The position numbers and the translations under genes were made by a program. This document shows positions 25,100-33,185 of a stretch of 64,000 nt of DNA, in pieces. Origin of the DNA: Sphingomonas sp. Leaf67 (lineage in GTDB: Bacteria > Pseudomonadota > Alphaproteobacteria > Sphingomonadales > Sphingomonadaceae); contig NZ_LMLP01000024.1 in NCBI RefSeq assembly GCF_001421965.1, forward strand, positions 62,001-126,000, written 5' to 3'. The notes under the pieces were generated by a model. The model was not told the origin of the DNA. It searched no databases and saw only the letters and a list, made by a program, of their open reading frames with translations. The stretch's first letter is position 1. Every line of letters starts with the position of its first letter.

Positions 25100-25245
25100 C
25101 AGCAACGGCCTTATCGCAAACAGGACTGACGCAAGGTTGACGATGCCGATGCAGGAGGCAGCGGTGTTGTCGTAGCGGGTGCGACACGTCGATCGTTCAT
25201 GAAGCTGTTCAACAGGCGCTCTATCGGCCTGCGCAACGGGCATGG
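25100..25245 (-). pseudogene. remnant of an IS5-family transposase (C-terminal part)
   Basis: Two minus-strand frames together reproduce the end of IS5-type transposases: RRPIERLLNSFMNDRRVA in one frame and, after a one-base loss at about 25176, TRYDNTAASCIGIVNLASV in the next, matching the family pattern '(R)IERxxNxxKxxRRIATRYDKTAASFLxxVxLAS'. The conserved E of the DDE triad lies in the IER motif. There is no upstream transposase portion, no clear terminal inverted repeats and no target duplication, so only a fragment remains. Confidence 0.75.
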
Positions 25246-25630
25246 AATTTGGCAATGAAGTGGAGGCACGATCACCCAAGCGCCTCGACCGTGCCAGTCT
25301 TTTTTTGCCCATGGTTTTAAGGAGGGGGCTGCATAACCATACTGGCAATTACGCGCAGATAGCCTGGAAATCATAGAATTATGCCATCAATATTCAGCAA
25401 AAACACCCGGTGACGGCAGTGAACAGCATGCATGTTTTCGAGTCATGGATTGATACATCCCGATATCAGCCGAGAGTATCAAACATATTTCTGATTTTGG
25501 CAAGAATGTAGGCAATGTTCGGCTTGACCTCATCTGCCGCTGCGTGACGCTGTATAACACGCGAGCGGTGCTTGTGGGTATTCGGGATCGGGATGACGAT
25601 TGTCGCGGCAACGGTCGCGGCGCGGCGATT
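25246..25630. other. non-coding stretch between the IS5 remnant and the chemoreceptor
   Basis: Nothing coding is supported. It has low GC for this genome, short open frames in all directions without family features, and no obvious hairpin terminator after the chemoreceptor gene. It is probably the debris of the same insertion event that left the transposase fragment. Confidence 0.5.
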
Positions 25631-26983
25631 TCAGCACGCGACGCGGCGCGAAAATTCATCGGCGCTATTCTTCAGCAGGTGCAGACGCCTGTTGAGCCGG
25701 TCGAAGCCCTGCCCAACCTGGCCCATCTTCTCGGCGACCGCCTCGGTGTCGGTGTGGATCGCCGCGATCGTGTTCGACGTCATCCTGGCGGCCAGCGCAG
25801 TTTCATCGACGGCCGCCGTAATCATGGTCACGGTTTGCGCCTGCACCTCCATGGCGCGACGGATCCGTCCGGCACTGCTCTCCACCGCGTTTACCGTCGC
25901 CTTGATCTCGGCATTCATATCGACCGCCGCTTGGGTCGACGACTGGATTGCACCGATCTTCGCTGCGATATCATCGGTCGCATGCGCCGTCTGCCGGGCC
26001 AGCGACTTCACTTCCTGTGCCACCACCGAAAATCCTCGCCCGGCATTGCCGGCGCGTGCCGCTTCTATGGTAGCGTTTAGCGCCAGCAGGTTTGTCCGGC
26101 CTGCGATTTCGCGGATCAAGCCGAGAATGGACTCGATCGCGCGCGCATGATCGCTCAGGGACACGGACACCCCGACCGCGTGCGTTGCCTGCGCCCGCGC
26201 AAGGCACGCTATTTCAGCCGCCTCCTTCACCTCCTGTTGCGCTGTCTGTATCGCCTGGATCAGTCCGGCGGCGGTTCCGGCGGCGTCGCGCATCGCAGTC
26301 GCGGATTGATCGGCGGCCAACGCCACGGCGCTTGTCATGTCCAGCATGCCCCGCGTTGCTACGGCGGTCCGTGCGGTCTGCTCGTGTAGCGACCCCCCTT
26401 CGTCCAGGCTTTCGGCCACCAGCGCCGCGATCCCGCTGCGAAAGGCGTCGGCGGTCACTGCGCGCTGGTGTTGCAGCACCGTATCCCTGTGCGCATTGTA
26501 GAGCGTGGTCAGGACGTCGCCTTCCATCGCCTGCAGCCTGAGAAACAAGCGATTGATCGCGGTCCGCTCCTCCTTGGAGCAGTTATACTCGTCAGCCATC
26601 GTCTCGACGCACCGTGCGATCGTCGCACTGCCGAGTGCGAGGATGGTACTCAGCGGTACGCCGGCGGCAAAGCCCGCTGCAACCCACTGCTCGCTGTGTT
26701 GCAGCCATGCCCCGCCCGCAGGGTCGCATAGCTGCGCCTCGATCGCGGAGAATAGGTCCGCTTCATGGCTGCCGCGTTCTGCCGCGGTGTTGGCGGGAAG
26801 CAGTCGGTACCACTCCGCGATCTCCGCTGCGGCGATGTCTGCGGCATGAGGTTTCAAAATGGCCCAGACCGCGCGCCCAAGTCGGGAATCTGAATCCTGG
26901 AAGCCAAACAAGCGGCATTTCTCGAAGAGATCACGCTCGTCCAAGCAAATACGGCCCGAAATTATAGCCCCGGTTTCCATCAT
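25631..26983 (-). CDS. soluble methyl-accepting chemotaxis protein, probably globin-coupled type
   Basis: A 450-residue chemoreceptor without any membrane segment or HAMP domain, so it acts in the cytoplasm. The C-terminal half is the coiled-coil signalling domain, with the hairpin tip EIAGRTNLLALNATIEAARAG near residues 290-310 that contacts CheA/CheW. The all-helical N-terminal part (about 15-170, 'GRAVWAILKPHAADIAAAEIAEWYRLLP') resembles the protoglobin sensor of HemAT-type aerotaxis receptors, but I could not place the proximal histidine with confidence, so oxygen sensing is only a guess. No che genes are near. Residue 1 or 2 may be the start (MM). Confidence 0.82.
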   Translation of the reverse strand: MMETGAIISGRICLDERDLFEKCRLFGFQDSDSRLGRAVWAILKPHAADIAAAEIAEWYRLLPANTAAERGSHEADLFSAIEAQLCDPAGGAWLQHSEQWVAAGFAAGVPLSTILALGSATIARCVETMADEYNCSKEERTAINRLFLRLQAMEGDVLTTLYNAHRDTVLQHQRAVTADAFRSGIAALVAESLDEGGSLHEQTARTAVATRGMLDMTSAVALAADQSATAMRDAAGTAAGLIQAIQTAQQEVKEAAEIACLARAQATHAVGVSVSLSDHARAIESILGLIREIAGRTNLLALNATIEAARAGNAGRGFSVVAQEVKSLARQTAHATDDIAAKIGAIQSSTQAAVDMNAEIKATVNAVESSAGRIRRAMEVQAQTVTMITAAVDETALAARMTSNTIAAIHTDTEAVAEKMGQVGQGFDRLNRRLHLLKNSADEFSRRVAC

Positions 26984-27426
26984 TTGGATGGTAGTTCATG
27001 GGTGTTAAATCGACGTTAGCGCAAATTGGGTGGCGCGCTCGCTGTTATGTAGCAGTACGCTGCTGAGTTGGAGCGGCAGATTACGGCCTTCATCAGCCAG
27101 GTGCTGCACGTCGACCGGCGTAGGATGCGCGGGGAGCGTGGTGACGGAACGATCCGCAAACCGTCGAGCCGGCGACCAAGCCGTTGTCATTCGATCGGTC
27201 ACGATCCACTATCGCAATACCTCGCCGGCATCGGCCAGTTCGACCTGATACATGATGTTCAGATGCAGACCGATGAGGTTTGCACACCGAACCGGCGATG
27301 GTCAGCACCTGCGTAGCGGGACACCGTGCGAAGGCCGCACGAACACCGGTTTGTGTTGGGGCGACGCCCTTTCGTTCTGCGAAAGCAGGATGGTCGCAAC
27401 AACGGCCCCTCAATATCCAGCTGCCA
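26984..27426. other. 443 bases without a recognisable gene
   Basis: Several short frames cross this stretch on both strands (the longest minus-strand frame, 27005-27202, would encode 65 residues), but none has a ribosome binding site, a known motif or a plausible partner. The chemoreceptor promoter must lie in its left part. The rest may be decayed coding sequence continuous with the broken hydrolase. Confidence 0.5.
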
Positions 27427-28235
27427 TCAGCGCCGCATCCATGTCGTTCCGGCCGTGTCGGATGCCGTCTTCAGCCGGGCACGAGCCTTGGCGTCCGACA
27501 GGCTGGTGGCACGCGGAAAATCGGTACTGATTGTAGCTGCGCCCGCGAAACTGGCATTGCCGGGTCTTCCGATAAACTCGTGATCGGCGCCGACGTAGAC
27601 AACGCCGTACTTGTCGCCGGCCGGGGCGGACTGCACCGGCAGCAGATGATCGTGCCAATCGGTGACGAGTCCGGGCACGAGGTCGCGGTCGCGGTCGCCG
27701 GTGACGAGCAGGATCGGCACGCGATCACCGGCATAGGCGTCCGGTCCGATCAGACCGGGGATGCGCCCCGGCGATCAGAATCCCAGCACTGCTCTGACGC
27801 TGGGGTCGCGGAAGTTGCCGAGCGCTGCCAACCCACCGCCGAGGCGTAAGGCGGTCAGTGTACCGAAGCTATGTCCCGCCGCCACTAATAGGCGCTCGCG
27901 GCGCGCCAATCGGCGATCCGTTCGCCGAAATTCGCTTCGCAGCTGAACTTCTCGCGATCGGAATAATGCATCGAGTCGACATGCACCGACGCAATCACCG
28001 CGAACCCTGCCTGTTGCCACGCCGACGCGATCGCATCGTAACGCTCGGGCCATGCGCCATGGCCGGTCGAAAACAGGACAACATCCTCCACTTTCTTTGG
28101 CACCTAGGTGACGAGCGTAGTCGCGCGCGTGGCGGATACCGTTAACGGCAGTTACGCTGTGGGCTGCGCCGCCAACGGCCTAGGCGTTATGGCGAGAAGC
28201 AGCCCTGCGACCGAAGCAAACTTCAATCGGCCCAT
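27427..28235 (-). pseudogene. decayed secreted alpha/beta hydrolase
   Basis: Reading the minus strand from 28235 gives a signal peptide (MGRLKFASVAGLLLAI...LAAQPTA) that hits TAA at 28152-28154, then a TAG just before VPKKVEDVVLFSTGHGAW, which runs to the helix 'YDAIASAWQQAGFAVIA'. A frame change near 27890 leads into LLVAAGHSFGTLTALRLGG, the nucleophile elbow GHSFG of alpha/beta hydrolases, then a TGA at 27775-27777, after which SPGRIPGLIGPDAYAGD and VPILLVTGDRDRDLVPG continue in the same frame to 27427. At least three stops and one frameshift make it non-functional. The original substrate is unknown. Confidence 0.82.
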
Positions 28236-28457
28236 CGGCTTTACCCCGTCCCTGCTGTGATGTTAGCTGCTACAATACAACCCTCGCAAGTCTACCAGTT
28301 GGAAGGCGTTCGGAGCGGATCCGGCATGGCGCCGCCTGATCGCAATGCCGGGCGCTGGCCGAGACGGTCATGGGCATCGATAATCAGATTCTACGCCCGA
28401 TGCGCTATTCGCAGACCTGACCGGCCGGCACGTCCCGCCAGGGACGCGCCCTGCCCC

Positions 28458-29018
28458 TCAACCGTCCGACGCAAACATCCCATATTGATCGCGCCACGCC
28501 GCTACTTCGTCCCGTAACGGTCCCGGAGCCGGTGCCCCCGACAGGACGAGGCGAGCGATGTCGGGTTCGGGGTGCATCAGCATCTTCTTGTCGCCGTCAC
28601 TGAACCAGACGGGGATCAGGCGGTCGCACAAAACATCCAGAACCCGCGCGGCCGTGCCGTTTGCGATCGCGTCGCTGCCGGGCAGCAGGCGGACGTTGAT
28701 CGCGACCCCTTCCAAGCAATTTTGCGGTTTCGCGACGAAATTGACCGAAATCAGCAGCCCGGAGCGGTCGGGTCGTGCCGCGTCGGGCAGATCCTCGTCG
28801 CGCCGCCAGACGCAGAACCACGTCCGGCAGATATGCGGCCGCACCGCGTGAATGCCGCAGCCGTTCGCGGTCAGATGGGTACAGGGGATGCCCGCCGGCT
28901 TGGCGAAATCGGGCGAGTTGACCGGCAGCACCGTGCAGCAGGCGGTGCAATCGCCGCACGATCGATGCGACAGCACCGGGCCGAGCAGGTTCGTTTCCAG
29001 ATCGGCGACATCGTCCAT
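28458..29018 (-). CDS. YkgJ-type zinc/iron-chelating cysteine cluster protein
   Basis: 186-residue protein of the UPF0153/YkgJ family, thought to bind metal through clustered cysteines; no reaction is established. The pattern is visible: CGDCTACC near residue 20, then CTH, GCGIHAVRPHICRTWFC and a later QNCLEGVAI. The start MDDVADLETNLLG (ATG ending at 29018) is chosen over the 45-codon upstream extension because the cysteine cluster normally sits about 20 residues in. Divergent from the two-component operon that begins at 29166. Confidence 0.85.
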   Translation of the reverse strand: MDDVADLETNLLGPVLSHRSCGDCTACCTVLPVNSPDFAKPAGIPCTHLTANGCGIHAVRPHICRTWFCVWRRDEDLPDAARPDRSGLLISVNFVAKPQNCLEGVAINVRLLPGSDAIANGTAARVLDVLCDRLIPVWFSDGDKKMLMHPEPDIARLVLSGAPAPGPLRDEVAAWRDQYGMFASDG

Positions 29019-29165
29019 CCGCCCCGGTTGCCGAGGCGCGACCGAAAAGGCAACCGCCGCCCTGCACGAAATCTGCACCGTTTCCAGCCGGGTTCCGAAC
29101 CACGGCGACCGCACGATGTGCAGCAGCACGGGCGTATCGGTGTCCCGGACCAACCGGAGACATTC

Positions 29166-29381
29166 ATGGATATCACCACCGCCCGTAAACGCCGCCCCGT
29201 CGTCTGGTGCGTCGCCGCCGCCGTGATGATGGTGACGGTGGGCGACGTGCCGTTCGGTCAGCGAGGTGCCTTTGGCGGCAAGATCGGGTTCGGACTGGCG
29301 GCGCTGTTGTTGCCCGGCATTGCCTGCCGTCCGGCGATCCAGCGCAGCGCGACCGCGTCCGCTTCGTCCGCAACACGGTGA
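29166..29381 (+). CDS. possible small membrane protein, 71 residues
   Basis: Not recognised. The frame starts at ATG 29166 with GGAGA placed six bases before it, encodes basic residues (TTARKRRP) and then two hydrophobic stretches (VVWCVAAAVMMVTVG, about residues 12-26, and IGFGLAALLLPGIA, about 40-53). Its stop TGA shares a base with the start of the next small ORF, which in turn overlaps the response regulator. The ordered overlaps and membrane character argue that it is real; absence of a known family argues caution. Confidence 0.5.
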   Translation: MDITTARKRRPVVWCVAAAVMMVTVGDVPFGQRGAFGGKIGFGLAALLLPGIACRPAIQRSATASASSATR

Positions 29382-29548
29382 TGTTCACCATGGACCGGCG
29401 GATGGCAGCGGCCCGGGCGAGGCTGCCCGGACTTGCCCGGAAGCTGCCGATGCCCGGCGCGACCCGCCGGTGCGACGGACGCATCAAACCGCCCCCTGCC
29501 CCGCCTGCCCCGGTCAGCTCCACATTGACAGTCGAGGCGCGGCCATGA
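29381..29548 (+). CDS. possible small protein, 55 residues, coupled to the response regulator
   Basis: Not recognised. ATG 29381 lies in the stop of the previous small ORF (TGATG), and its own stop overlaps the response-regulator start by four bases (ATGA). The product is basic at the front (MFTMDRRMAAARARLPGLARKLP) and proline-rich at the end (KPPPAPPAPVSS), with no membrane segment. There is no ribosome binding site, so it would depend on coupling. It may be a leader that only conveys ribosomes to the downstream gene. Confidence 0.4.
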   Translation: MFTMDRRMAAARARLPGLARKLPMPGATRRCDGRIKPPPAPPAPVSSTLTVEARP

Positions 29549-30270
29549 TCCTGTGCCCCATGCCGCGTTCGATCCTGATCGTCGATGACGATCCGCACAT
29601 CCGCCAGTTGCTGGTCTTCGCCTTTGGCAAGGCGGGCCTGAACACCCGCGAGGCCGGCGATGGCGAGGAGGCATTGGCCAGTGCGACGCGCGACCCGCCG
29701 GACCTGATCGTCCTCGACATCAATATGCCGCGCATGGACGGGCTGGAAGTATGTCGCCGGTTGCGGGCGGCAGGCGATATCCCGATCCTGTTCCTGTCGT
29801 CGCGCGACGACGAGATCGACCGGGTGCTCGGCATCGAGCTGGGCGGTGACGACTATGTCGTGAAACCCTTTTCCCCGCGTGAGGTGGTCGCCCGGTCGAT
29901 GGCGATCCTGCGCCGGACCGCCGCGCATCCGCCGCGTGCCGAGACGGTGGCGAGCTTTCGCTATGGCGGGCTGAGCATCGATGGCGAGGGATGGGCCGCG
30001 CACTGGATGGGGCGGGAGGTCGCGCTGACGGTGACCGAGTTCACGATCCTGCGGACGCTGGCATCGATGCCGTCGCGCATCTTTTCGCGCGACCAGATCA
30101 TCGACCGGCTGCACGGACCGGGCTTTGCGATCACCGACCGGACGATCGACAGCCATGTCCGCAACCTGCGCCGGAAATTCACCGATGCGGGCTGTGCCGA
30201 CCTGATCGAGACGCGGGCCGGGGTCGGCTATCGGCTGGGCAACTGCAAGGAGCCGGTCGCGACGCCATGA
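29545..30270 (+). CDS. OmpR-family response regulator
   Basis: DNA-binding regulator of 241 residues. Receiver domain about residues 5-120 (acidic pocket VDDD, phospho-acceptor in VLDINMPRMDG at about residue 57, Lys in VVKPFSPRE), then a winged-helix domain (about 145-235: LTVTEFTILRTLASMPSRIFSRDQI, DRTIDSHVRNLRRKF, GVGYRLG). The start is ATG 29545, or ATG 29560 five codons in. It overlaps the kinase gene by four bases. Similar to CreB-type regulators by general pattern; targets are unknown and nothing nearby names the signal. Confidence 0.93.
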   Translation: MILCPMPRSILIVDDDPHIRQLLVFAFGKAGLNTREAGDGEEALASATRDPPDLIVLDINMPRMDGLEVCRRLRAAGDIPILFLSSRDDEIDRVLGIELGGDDYVVKPFSPREVVARSMAILRRTAAHPPRAETVASFRYGGLSIDGEGWAAHWMGREVALTVTEFTILRTLASMPSRIFSRDQIIDRLHGPGFAITDRTIDSHVRNLRRKFTDAGCADLIETRAGVGYRLGNCKEPVATP

Positions 30271-31862
30271 TCGCGCGGGCAAAGGCGGCCATTGCGCGGC
30301 ATTGGCCGGTGCTGCGGCTGCGCACGATCCTGTTCAGTACGCTGGTGCTGGTCGCGGCGCTGCCCGGCTTCGGCGCGCTGTTCCTGCGGGTATATGAGAA
30401 CGCACTGGTTCGCCGGACCGAGGGCGAACTGATCGCGCAAAGTGCGGCGCTGGCCGCCAGCGCCGCGATCCTGTGGCAGGGACCACGGCCGACGGTGGCG
30501 GCGCCCCGCCCGGCAGCGCCCAATCCCTATGATCCGCAGAGCGAAGTCGATCTGCGTGCCTCGCCGATCCTGCCGCCCCGCCCCGCTGCGCTGGTCGTAG
30601 CGGATGCGCCGCAACCCGACGCGCTGGCGACCGCGCGGCGACTGCTCCCGGCGATCGACGAGACCAGCCGCACTACGCTGTCGTCGATCCTGATGCTCGA
30701 CGGCAGGGGTATCCTGCTGAACGGGGGCGAGGCGGGACGTTCGCTGCGGCAACTGCCGGAAATCCGGTCGGCGCTGGCCGGACGACCGGCGACGGTGTTG
30801 CGCGAAAATGGCGGCTACGTTTCCCGCTATCCGTTCGAATGGCTCAGTCGCGCGTCGAACCTGCGGTTGCATCATACGCGGCCGATCATGGTCGATGGCC
30901 GGGTTCGCGGCGTGCTGCTGGTATCGCGGTCGCCGCGCCCGCTGTTCAAGGGAATGTACGAGGATCGCGGCAAGATCGTGCTCGGCATCGTGCTGATCTT
31001 CGGTGCGCTGATCGTGCTGACCGCGATCCTGTCGCGGGCGATCGTGCGGCCGATCGAGCGGCTCAGCCGGTCGACGCGGACGTTGGCATCGGGCCAGCCG
31101 GCGGCGACCGACCTGCCCTCGCTACAGGTCGTCGAGATCCGCGACCTGTTCCGCGACTTCGCGGTGATGGCCGACAGCATCGACAAACGGTCGCGCTATC
31201 TGCGCGACTTCGCCTCCTCGGTCAGCCACGAATTCAAGACGCCGCTGGCGGGCATCAGCGGCGCGATCGAGCTGTTGCAGGATCATGAGGCGGACATGAC
31301 GCCGGCCGATCGGCGGCAATTCCTGCACAACATGGCGATCGATGCCGAACGCCTGTCGCGGCTGGTGCGGCGATTGATGGAACTGGCCAAGGCCGATCTG
31401 CACCGGCCGGGCGGGAAAGCCGGTGCGGCGTTGCCGCCGGTACTGGCGATCGTTGCCGACGTACTGCCGACCGCCGGGTTCACCGTGTCGATCATGCTGC
31501 CCGAGCAACTGCCCCGGCTGGCGATCGATGCGCGGACGTTGGAGGCAGTGTTGACCACGCTGGTCGACAATGCGCGACAGGCGGGGGCATCGGTCGTGGT
31601 GGTTACCGCGGCGGTCGAGGACGGCACCGTCGCGATCGACGTCGCCGACGATGGTCGGGGAATCGCGCCTGCCGATCGCGACCGCATTTTCGAGGCGTTC
31701 TTCACGACCAAGCGCGAGGCGGGCGGCACCGGTCTCGGCCTGCCGATCGCGCGGTCGCTCGTCGAGGCTTATGGCGGGACGCTGACGTTGGGAGCGGCGA
31801 TGGCCGGTGCCCGGTTCGTCATTGGCCTGCCGATCGACCCCGGAGAACGGGCCGAGGTGTAG
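30267..31862 (+). CDS. membrane histidine kinase, partner of the OmpR regulator
   Basis: 531-residue sensor. One membrane helix at about residues 20-43, a periplasmic domain of about 190 residues without a family I can name, a second helix at about 236-256, a HAMP linker, the phosphorylation site His321 in SSVSHEFKTPLAGISGAIELL and an ATPase domain (TLVDNARQAGA, ADDGRGIAPADR, GGTGLGLPIARSLVEAYGG). The layout resembles CreC-type kinases. The ligand is unknown; the two small ORFs at the head of the operon are candidates for accessory sensors. Confidence 0.92.
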   Translation: MIARAKAAIARHWPVLRLRTILFSTLVLVAALPGFGALFLRVYENALVRRTEGELIAQSAALAASAAILWQGPRPTVAAPRPAAPNPYDPQSEVDLRASPILPPRPAALVVADAPQPDALATARRLLPAIDETSRTTLSSILMLDGRGILLNGGEAGRSLRQLPEIRSALAGRPATVLRENGGYVSRYPFEWLSRASNLRLHHTRPIMVDGRVRGVLLVSRSPRPLFKGMYEDRGKIVLGIVLIFGALIVLTAILSRAIVRPIERLSRSTRTLASGQPAATDLPSLQVVEIRDLFRDFAVMADSIDKRSRYLRDFASSVSHEFKTPLAGISGAIELLQDHEADMTPADRRQFLHNMAIDAERLSRLVRRLMELAKADLHRPGGKAGAALPPVLAIVADVLPTAGFTVSIMLPEQLPRLAIDARTLEAVLTTLVDNARQAGASVVVVTAAVEDGTVAIDVADDGRGIAPADRDRIFEAFFTTKREAGGTGLGLPIARSLVEAYGGTLTLGAAMAGARFVIGLPIDPGERAEV

Positions 31863-31885
31863 AGCGATACCGACGGCGCTGGATA

Positions 31886-31922
31886 AGGACCGGCGTGGCG
31901 AACGATCTGCCACGCCGGTCCT
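31886..31922. terminator. strong hairpin between convergent kinase and Asp/Gly-rich gene
   Basis: A perfect 14-base-pair stem (AGGACCGGCGTGGC at 31886-31899 with its complement at 31909-31922) and a nine-base loop. It sits in the 113-base gap between two convergent genes and probably ends transcription from both; no T-run follows. Confidence 0.65.
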
Positions 31923-31975
31923 CGATTACCTCGGGAAAGGTGCCGGCTGGCGCGAACGCCGCCGGCCCCCTTCGA

Positions 31976-32689
31976 TCAGCCGTCGATACCGTAATGGAAA
32001 TAGGTCACGCCGTTGATCGTCTCCTGATACAGGAAATCGATCGAGACCATGTTGTGGCCGACGCCGTTCAGGTCGATCTGCCCGCCCGGATGCTTGAAGC
32101 CGTCGCTGGACTTGGGACCGCCTTCGCCCGACAGGTCGAGGACGTCGTTGCTGCCGAAGCCGATCGTGGCGTTGTCGTCATTGTCGAAAATCTGCCTGGT
32201 GGTGACGATCTGATCGTCGGCACCGAAGCCGTTGATCGTGTCGAAACCGAGGTTCAGACCCAGCGCATTGTCGTAGAAGAATTTGTAGCTGCCCGACGAC
32301 GCGTCGAAACTGTCGTTGGTGACCTTTCCTTCGGTGAACCCCGCCAGCCGGACCGACGCGTCGGCATAGGCATGGCCGCCGTCCTTCGATCCCAGATAGC
32401 GCAGGTTCACCCCGCCGCCATCGGCGGCGACGAGCGTCAACTGGTCGGCACCACCGGCGCCATCGACCGCGATCACGCCGTTCTCGCCAGCGTCGACCGT
32501 ATCGCCGATCGACCGGTAATTGATCAGCGAGTCGTTCTTGCGGAAGGTCAGGATCGTATCGTCACCGACATCGCCGTTGCTGACGATATAAGCAGTGGCG
32601 ATATCCTGGCCGAAGATGACGTCGTTGGTGCCGTTCGCGACGAGGATCGTCGACGCAGCGGTGGTGATCAGCGAATTGTTGCTTGGCAT
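31976..32689 (-). CDS. Asp/Gly-rich, probably exported beta-repeat protein
   Basis: Not assigned to a named family. The 237-residue protein has no N-terminal signal peptide, is very acidic and rich in Asp, Gly and Asn, and lacks cysteine. Segments such as NGTNDVIFGQD, DAGENGVIAVDGAGGADQLTLVAADGG and GFGSNDVLDLSGEGG resemble the GxDxL turns of RTX and related calcium-binding parallel-beta proteins, though no full GGxGxDxLx nonapeptide array is present. Proteins like this often leave through type I secretion; no transporter is near. AAAGAGGGGGCAT before the ATG is a fair ribosome binding site. Confidence 0.75.
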   Translation of the reverse strand: MPSNNSLITTAASTILVANGTNDVIFGQDIATAYIVSNGDVGDDTILTFRKNDSLINYRSIGDTVDAGENGVIAVDGAGGADQLTLVAADGGGVNLRYLGSKDGGHAYADASVRLAGFTEGKVTNDSFDASSGSYKFFYDNALGLNLGFDTINGFGADDQIVTTRQIFDNDDNATIGFGSNDVLDLSGEGGPKSSDGFKHPGGQIDLNGVGHNMVSIDFLYQETINGVTYFHYGIDG

Positions 32690-32978
32690 GATGCCCCCTC
32701 TTTAAAAATCCCCCCAGCCATGCCCCGGCGGTTCCCGAACGGCTGGCCGAAGACCGGGTCCGTCAACGCGACGATCCGGTTGCGACGATGCGCGAAATCG
32801 ACAACCCCGATCCTGCCAAGCGGTTCCAGAGGAACAATAATTTTACAATATGGCGATGCGTTAGCGAAATATTAATTGTTGCCGCTAACCGTTTGTAAAC
32901 TTCTCGAGGCGGGACATTCCGACATATTCCGCTGATGTGCAACGTCCTTGCCGGGGAGTTTCAGTTAATCCTGTGCGT
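32690..32978. other. non-coding region before the Asp/Gly-rich gene
   Basis: Holds the promoter of the minus-strand gene. An AT-rich patch (about 32835-32905, with TTTTACAAT, AAATATTAATTG and GTTTGTAAAC) stands out from the GC-rich surroundings and is a likely promoter or regulator site. Nothing coding is supported on either strand. Confidence 0.5.
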
Positions 32979-33077
32979 TCAGTGCGGTCCAGTCTGGAAA
33001 AATAGTGCCAGCAATAGTATCGCCGGTGCGACGACGACGATGACATAGGTAAGCAACAGCTCCGGCTGTCTGGCCAT
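32979..33077 (-). CDS. possible 32-residue single-pass membrane peptide
   Basis: The minus-strand frame from the ATG ending at 33077 reads MARQPELLLTYVIVVVAPAI and continues LLLALFFQTGPH before TGA at 32979-32981. It is one long hydrophobic helix with a charged front, the usual look of small membrane proteins. It lies 108 bases after the stop of the molybdopterin oxidase gene. The ribosome binding site is weak and I know no homologue, so it is only a candidate. Confidence 0.35.
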   Translation of the reverse strand: MARQPELLLTYVIVVVAPAILLLALFFQTGPH

Positions 33078-33185
33078 CACCAACACCGGCGTCCAACGAG
33101 CGTGGTGGATCGCGGGCAGGTCCCCCTCAAGCGGATCGACGGAGACGTAGCCACCCGAACAGCGTCGGTGCGGATCGGCCGGAAC

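Noticed and set aside
27775..27777. In-frame TGA in the hydrolase as possible selenocysteine or readthrough
   Set aside because: The same gene has other stops (TAA near 28153, a TAG soon after) and a frameshift, so decay is simpler. No SECIS-like structure was seen.
28236..28457. Short plus-strand frame (28257-28517) between the pseudogene and the YkgJ-type gene
   Set aside because: No ribosome binding site, no motif, and it runs into the antisense of the YkgJ-type gene. The 222-base gap appears non-coding.
32590..33185. Possible partner subunit of the orphan molybdopterin oxidase in the gap downstream
   Set aside because: No ferredoxin-type cysteine pattern or FAD motif is present on either strand; only the Asp/Gly-rich gene and a 32-residue peptide candidate occur.
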